Source of the DNA: Proteromonas lacertae
Taxonomy: Eukaryota > Sar > Bigyra > Opalinata > Proteromonadidae
Length of the DNA: 64,000 bases
Assembly: GCA_002245135.1 (NCBI GenBank)
Contig: NGBS01000585.1
Coordinates: 62,001-126,000 of the forward strand
Reading direction: 5' to 3'
The stretch's first letter is position 1, and the number at the start of each line of letters is the position of its first letter. The translations under genes were made by a program, and so were the position numbers. Of this stretch, positions 58,737 through 64,000 are shown in pieces. The notes below the pieces were generated by a model. The model was not told where the DNA came from. It saw nothing but the letters and a program-made list of their open reading frames with translations, and ran no database searches.

Positions 58737-60509
58737 CTGTATCATTAATAATATATAAAAACAGTTCAATTATTCTATTAACCAACACAGTATGTTTATT
58801 GAATATTTCTTTTGTTAGAGAAAGTAGATAAGGTGGTAAATTTGTATTATTATAAAAAGTATCAAAACTATAATCTTTACCACTCCATACATAACTAATC
58901 CATTCTAATACACCTGTTGCTATTGTTACATTATTTAAAGAATATTCTTTTAAATCTTGAAATTCCTTCTTTTGAAGTGATGTTGGATCTGAATTACAAA
59001 TGGCTAAACATTCTAACATTGATTTTTGAAATTCATCTTCTATAATAACAATAAATAAAAAAATAATAAATATATTATTATACCAATATTACTATCTACT
59101 TCTGAATCTTTAAATACAATAAACTTCAATAATCCAATCAAACATTCTTTTATATCAAGAGGAATAGTGTTTCTAATATTAGTAAACAAATAATTCAATG
59201 TTTTATTATAAAACAAACTATTGAAAACTGGATCAAATAGAATTTGAATATTATTTTGATTCTGTAAATAATACCTATAACAATATGATATGGATTCATT
59301 CACAGATGGATTCAAATCTTTTGAAGTTAAATAATTTGATATTTTAAAATATAACTCTGGATTATCTAACAATAATCTTTGATTTAAAAAGTAAACTACA
59401 GATGTATCTTTTTCAATTGTCATTTTATATAATATATCAATGATATGATGCAATCTCATTCTATGAATTTCATTTATATCTGAATATTGCACTAATATAT
59501 ATTTTATAAATTGATAAATATATATTAATTTGTAATGTGATTGTTTACCATACTCAATCACATCTAATAAATGAGTGCCATAATTCAAATACTATTCAAA
59601 TAATAATAATAATAATAATAATAATATACTCTTAATATTAATTGTATAATAAATTGTCTATTTATATCGAATTCCATTACATTCCATTTACCTATACAAT
59701 GATAAGGATCATTTTGTATTTGTGTTGCAATTGATAATTCTTTTAACAATGAATGAGGAAATGATTTGCAGATTTCATATTTTAATGGTAAATATTGCGG
59801 CTGACTTACCAGTTCATATAAATACATTGGAAGTGTATTAGAATATTCTGTATTTGCTTTTATATAAGTAGATAATAACTATATGTAAATCACTTATATA
59901 GTATACATAAGTATAAACGACTTTATAAATGTCTTTATATAATATTTCTTTATTTTCATGAGCTGAGGTAGATAACCATTTTAAGAACAAATTAATAAGT
60001 GGTACAAAACCACGGTAACTAAACAATATATTGATGATTAACTGAATACTTTTCAGATAAGAATTTTACTACTTCTTTTGGAGTTCCACCCTTTTTAACA
60101 TATTCAACAACAGTTTTGATGATATTATATTCAACAATAGCATCTTTATTTGTTAAAATTGTTTTGTATTTCTCTAATTCTTCAGGGTTTAGATGCTGAT
60201 GTTCATTTGTAAATTTATTAACCCTATATGAAATTCCATTTTCTTCCCTTTCTTCCCAAATCTGGTCTTCTGTAATAATTTCTTCAACATCATCTGGCTT
60301 TTCAGTTAAAACATTTCCAGTCAGCTATTTTATTTTAATATATTATTTTTATACTAAATCTATATATGTTTCACCTTCAAATTCCCCATACTCGTTATAC
60401 TGTTTATCTACTTTGTATCTCTTTTCACCAACGTTTGGAACATTAACTATAAATGCAAATAAAGTGTTAATATACATCTCATCACCCCCACATTATCTTC
60501 TTCTTCCAT
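58293..60509 (-). CDS. NELFCD: Negative elongation factor subunit C/D (TH1-like)
   Basis: About nine exons give ~630 residues. The N-terminus MEEEDNVGVMRFNVPNVGEK is an acidic extension; the conserved part begins with TILTNKDAIVEYNIIKTVVE and GGTPKEVVKFLSEKYS, matching the NELF-C/D block IFTTRDAVMEPGI...GGSPEQVIQLLSENY. Further on, TIATGVLEWISYVWSGKDYS matches VVAMGVLKWVDWTVSEPRYF. The rest is HEAT-like helices. NELF pauses RNA polymerase II near promoters; it is missing from yeasts, C. elegans and plants but found in animals and some protists. An (AT)n tract (58709-58736) and an (AAT)n tract (59600-59626) fall in introns. Confidence 0.85.
59600..59626. repeat. (AAT)n microsatellite in a NELF-C/D intron
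   Basis: About nine AAT units between exons of the NELF-C/D gene. Sits inside the intron between the exon containing MNYGTHLLDVIEYGKQ and the previous one. Confidence 0.85.
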
Positions 60510-60634
60510 TTTATAAATTCAAAGCAGAATCAAGCCTATATATTTTATTTTTTATTTAAACCCAAAACACACATTTTAATATAGTATAATAATTGATAAT
60601 TTAGTACATAAATATAATACTAATACATAAATAT
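60510..60634. other. Intergenic, 125 bases
   Basis: Short AT-rich spacer between the NELF-C/D start and the GPCR stop. Nothing else visible. Confidence 0.5.
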
Positions 60635-63600
60635 TTACTCAACATAACTTCTATCAGCTCCACTACTACGTGTTACACTCCTATCAACACTTTTTAATGC
60701 ATCTTGATTTCTTGAAGAACTAAAGTCATTCAAATCTCTAGTACTTATATTTCTTCCACTCATATTTCTTCTACTTGAACTTCTACCAGTAGAACATGAT
60801 GCAAAACCTTTATCTTCAATATAAAACAATCCAGGCATTGATAATGAACATAATCCAATGTTACCTATACTAAATACATCAGGTTTTACAGCAAATCTTC
60901 CTCTAGTTGCTCCTTTCCTTGCTAAACTTCTTGATCTCTTTGAATTGGCTGCTGATGATAAACTTGAAGAACCACCTAATGTTGTACTTGCTTGAATTAC
61001 ATTTACCCACAAATATGATATTTTAGAAGTAAACTGTAATGCTAATGTTGCTAATGATCCTAATTCAACACCTAAACCTCTTAACATTAATAATGTATCA
61101 GGCTGTTTCTCCATTAATACATTCAATGGAATTTCCAATATACCTAAAATAATCATCAACACAATTGTAGACGCTAAACTGATAGATTCGTTAAACTCTG
61201 ATGATGCTTTTCTAGTTGCCCAAGCTAATTTAGCTCCCCATAAGAATAGTAATACAACTCCAACAATCTCAATATATGTGAATATATCATTGGCTGTACA
61301 TTCTCTAATGTAATAATCATCTAAATAATTTGAATAATCTACACTATATGTCTCAGTATATTCTGCTCTATCAACTAACCACCAAATCATCAAATATAAC
61401 GCTTGTGCTAATTCAATTGTACCAATGATCTTTAATAACATCATATTAGAAATCTTTACTCTCTTCATCTCTTTGTTATTGAATAATTTATGAATTCTCC
61501 ATGCTTTACAAAACAAGATACTGAATGTAAAATCAACCGTAATAGCTAACCACCACACTCTCATTGCACAAACTACATCATCAGGATATAATGTGAAAAT
61601 CAATCCACTTACACTTTCTAAAATAACACCTAAAATTGTATAATATAAGAATAAAGGTGAAGATGCATGAATAATTCTTGACTGTCTAAATGTAAATATA
61701 ATAATACCAACAATAACAGCTAAAATCATAACTAATATCATGAATACAATTACAGTCCATTGTAAAGCAGAGTTATATTCATATAATACAATATTTTTAC
61801 CTAATTTACAATCATCTTCACTAATATAAGTCAATTTTGCTTCAAATGATTCAGCTTTTCCTTGATTTGGATATACTTGTATTTTATTTACTCCTGATAT
61901 TCTGAATATATAAATTTGTCTTGTTGCATGATTGTTATACTGCATATTCATTGTACCACCAGGTCCATTATAACTTACATACTTCATACTTAATCTTACA
62001 TATCTATAATCAGGCCATTCATCACTAGAATCACCATTACTTTCAGCATATTCTACTGCAGCTTTCCATAAATATATTGAACTGTAACTTGTTTCAAAAA
62101 TTTCACCTAATAAAATAGTATTTTGATAAATCTGTTGAATTGAGTATGAAAAAGCACCTGAAGTTGTACTTTTGATTTCTGATGTATAAGGAGAAACGAT
62201 ATACGTACCTGAAAGTTTATTTATTGTTTCTTCACTCAAATCATGATAATCATAATTCATAAAGAATATACTGATAGAATCTTTATCAATTGTTGTATCT
62301 GAAAAATAATAGGATAAAAACTTCTCTTGTTCTGCACCAGAGAACAAATTAATACATACAAACCTTTCTACATCAACAAATATTGATTTGAACTTGGCAA
62401 TAATACCTTCCAAATCATTAGGATTATATGGAGTGAAGAAATGAGAACCAATATAATTAAAACCCTTTTCAATTGCCATATTCTTTATAACATTCTCCAT
62501 TATAGTTGTACTATTAGCAGTACTACCAATAACAAACAAATTCAACAATTCCATAGAATGAATATAATTCAATGTTGGTTCAGCTTTTTGGTTAATTGTA
62601 ACACCAGTACTTAAAACATATGGAGAACATGTAGCACCATCTTCTCTTCCTAAATAGTCAAATATAACATCACTATTTGCAGCTTCTAAATATCTTTGAG
62701 CTTCAGTTCTGCACAATGGAGTCATACAACCAAATATTATCTTCAAATTATCAGTGGATGTCATTATTGTTCTCATTTGCGCATATACTTTTGAAGATAT
62801 AATAAAGTAATGATCAGCAATTAATAATCTACCTAAAATACCATTTCCATCATTAATTTCATCAATTGCTATATTCTGAATTAATAAGTTAAATTTCTCA
62901 CTTTGTGAACCAATATCACTTTCATGTATAAATGCAACATGAATTGGATCATTATTATGCATTTCACCTAACTCTTTATTCCAATCACATACATAACCTC
63001 TTAAATCTCCATTCCATTGATTATAAAGATCTGGATCAATATATGCTGTTGGATGCCAATTGATTGTAATACTTCTATCTTGAATTGTACCTGAATAAAT
63101 CAATCTTTTCATTACATTATTACCTGCTAATTCAACTGATTCACTTGGAGTATCTATATAATAATCATATAGCAAAGAGAAAGTATCATAGTCAAAACTA
63201 TTAGAATCAGAAACTAATGATTTCCAAAACATTACCATTGTAAATGCAGTTTCAAATTCACTTCTAAAATACTTATCACTACCAATATTAACATGTACTT
63301 CTTGATTAAACTCAGTAGCCAAATAAGGTATTGTAAATGATGTTTTACCAGATACTCCAACAGATTCAAAGTATGTACCTATTACTTGATTACCATTTAA
63401 ACAAGATGGTTCTACTTGATACAGCAGATTCTCATCAAAGAGAGTTGATAATACAACCCAATTGGGAGGTATCATATTATAATTACATAAATCTTTAAAC
63501 AATGATATATATAGTTCATTACTATTCAATGTTGCTATAATATATCCTTTACTATTAGCAATAGATAATCTTTGAAGTTGAGCTGCATTATTATGTCCAC

Positions 63601-64000
63601 TATACTTGATATTACCCATCAATAATATATTCAATTCACCTAAATAATCTACCATATAATCATTCAATTTCTCAGTATAATTATCAGGTGAATATACCAA
63701 TACAACTGATGTTGTTTCATCTAATGACTTTTTAATTGCACTTATAGCTATTTGTGATGGATTTAATTCACCAGTTATTACATTTGAAGGACATTCAATA
63801 CTATAAGTATGCCCACAGAAGAAGAAGAATGCTTTTTTATCTTTCATTATTGATGTAATTATTTCATAATGATCTGGACTAACACCTCCAAATATATAGA
63901 CAATACCATTGTTTATTGCTTTGTTTATCAATTCTTCATATTTAATTACATCTGATTGTACATCATATATTTTATAATTCAAATAATAACCTAACACTTG
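60635..64000 (-). CDS. Class C GPCR with periplasmic-binding-type ligand domain, 5' end outside window
   Basis: Uninterrupted frame of 1,120 codons to the window edge. The first ~700 residues form two consecutive type I periplasmic-binding/ANF-receptor-like lobes (for example HVAFIHESDIGSQSEKFNLL; GRLLIADHYFIISSKVY; YRYVRLSMKYVSYNGPGG). Seven helices follow (62 kb to 61 kb; WTVIVFMILVMILAVIVGII, LFLYYTILGVILESVSGLIF, MRVWWLAITVDFTFSILFCKAWRI), matching the GABA-B/metabotropic class C bundle, with a Ser/Arg-rich tail (SRSLARKGATRGR, GRSSSRRNMSGRN). Likely a surface chemosensor. No introns in this part, unlike most neighbours. Confidence 0.85.
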   Translation of the reverse strand, partial: QVLGYYLNYKIYDVQSDVIKYEELINKAINNGIVYIFGGVSPDHYEIITSIMKDKKAFFFFCGHTYSIECPSNVITGELNPSQIAISAIKKSLDETTSVVLVYSPDNYTEKLNDYMVDYLGELNILLMGNIKYSGHNNAAQLQRLSIANSKGYIIATLNSNELYISLFKDLCNYNMIPPNWVVLSTLFDENLLYQVEPSCLNGNQVIGTYFESVGVSGKTSFTIPYLATEFNQEVHVNIGSDKYFRSEFETAFTMVMFWKSLVSDSNSFDYDTFSLLYDYYIDTPSESVELAGNNVMKRLIYSGTIQDRSITINWHPTAYIDPDLYNQWNGDLRGYVCDWNKELGEMHNNDPIHVAFIHESDIGSQSEKFNLLIQNIAIDEINDGNGILGRLLIADHYFIISSKVYAQMRTIMTSTDNLKIIFGCMTPLCRTEAQRYLEAANSDVIFDYLGREDGATCSPYVLSTGVTINQKAEPTLNYIHSMELLNLFVIGSTANSTTIMENVIKNMAIEKGFNYIGSHFFTPYNPNDLEGIIAKFKSIFVDVERFVCINLFSGAEQEKFLSYYFSDTTIDKDSISIFFMNYDYHDLSEETINKLSGTYIVSPYTSEIKSTTSGAFSYSIQQIYQNTILLGEIFETSYSSIYLWKAAVEYAESNGDSSDEWPDYRYVRLSMKYVSYNGPGGTMNMQYNNHATRQIYIFRISGVNKIQVYPNQGKAESFEAKLTYISEDDCKLGKNIVLYEYNSALQWTVIVFMILVMILAVIVGIIIFTFRQSRIIHASSPLFLYYTILGVILESVSGLIFTLYPDDVVCAMRVWWLAITVDFTFSILFCKAWRIHKLFNNKEMKRVKISNMMLLKIIGTIELAQALYLMIWWLVDRAEYTETYSVDYSNYLDDYYIRECTANDIFTYIEIVGVVLLFLWGAKLAWATRKASSEFNESISLASTIVLMIILGILEIPLNVLMEKQPDTLLMLRGLGVELGSLATLALQFTSKISYLWVNVIQASTTLGGSSSLSSAANSKRSRSLARKGATRGRFAVKPDVFSIGNIGLCSLSMPGLFYIEDKGFASCSTGRSSSRRNMSGRNISTRDLNDFSSSRNQDALKSVDRSVTRSSGADRSYVE

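Noticed and set aside
1-64000. Alternative genetic code
   Set aside because: TAA, TAG and TGA each end genes at family-consistent positions, and long frames contain none of them inside.
1-64000. Transposons, CRISPR arrays, tRNA or rRNA genes
   Set aside because: No transposase, reverse transcriptase, terminal repeats, spaced direct repeats, cloverleaf or rRNA core sequence was seen.

Overview
The window is nuclear DNA from a flagellated (ciliated) unicellular eukaryote with a compact, very AT-rich genome. Genes lie on both strands, often less than 150 bases apart. Almost every gene is interrupted by tiny introns of about 22-60 bases, mostly GTAT...TAG; several have lengths divisible by three and stay open inside reading frames. 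TAA, TAG and TGA all act as stops, so the code is standard. Flagellar genes (outer-arm dynein intermediate chain DNAI2, MYCBP, kinesin-9, TSNAXIP1-like), class C GPCRs, EGF proteins, NELF-C/D, a VARP-like VPS9 protein and a Shieldin-2-like protein point to a free-living-type protist and away from a yeast-like fungus. Presequence-like N-termini on a phosphatase, a PPR protein and a TPR protein imply a working mitochondrion. I cannot name the lineage.

Layout. 0-3 kb: 3' end of DNAI2 with a huge Glu-rich tail, then a coiled-coil gene. 3-14.9 kb: a CUB/EGF/filamin/7TM receptor, a pseudokinase-LRR protein, a VARP-like Rab GEF and the tRNA methyltransferase TRMO. 14.9-24.5 kb: mitochondrial PP2C, a seven-EGF membrane protein, a triple-domain dUTPase starting 7 bases after a perfect E2F-type site, MYCBP, endonuclease III (NTH1), a Q/P-rich protein and an SPFH protein. 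24.6-33.6 kb: a tandem pseudokinase-kinase, a divergent ARF-like GTPase, an unrecognised gene, a badly broken EGF gene and ribosomal protein eL8 (RPL7A). 33.7-48.6 kb: a small coiled-coil gene, a mitochondrial-type Na+/Ca2+ exchanger, and a recent 2.57-kb segmental duplication carrying the 3' half of a PPR gene, a whole TPR gene and the 3' end of a Shieldin-2-like gene, next to a methyltransferase remnant; then an EGF-bearing type I membrane protein. 49-64 kb: a multi-RRM protein ending in a RING finger, kinesin-9, TSNAXIP1-like, an unrecognised small basic protein, an SFI1-like protein, NELF-C/D, and the 3' end of a class C GPCR with a periplasmic-binding-type ectodomain.

Three themes stand out. 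(1) Two genes for genome maintenance (dUTPase and Shieldin-2-like) both have E2F-like sites at their starts, which suggests shared S-phase control. (2) At least seven one-base +1 register breaks lie inside otherwise intact conserved genes, often just before a stop; these are either residual assembly insertions or, less likely, translational frameshifting. (3) The 52-58 kb block looks like a cluster of flagellar/centriolar genes.
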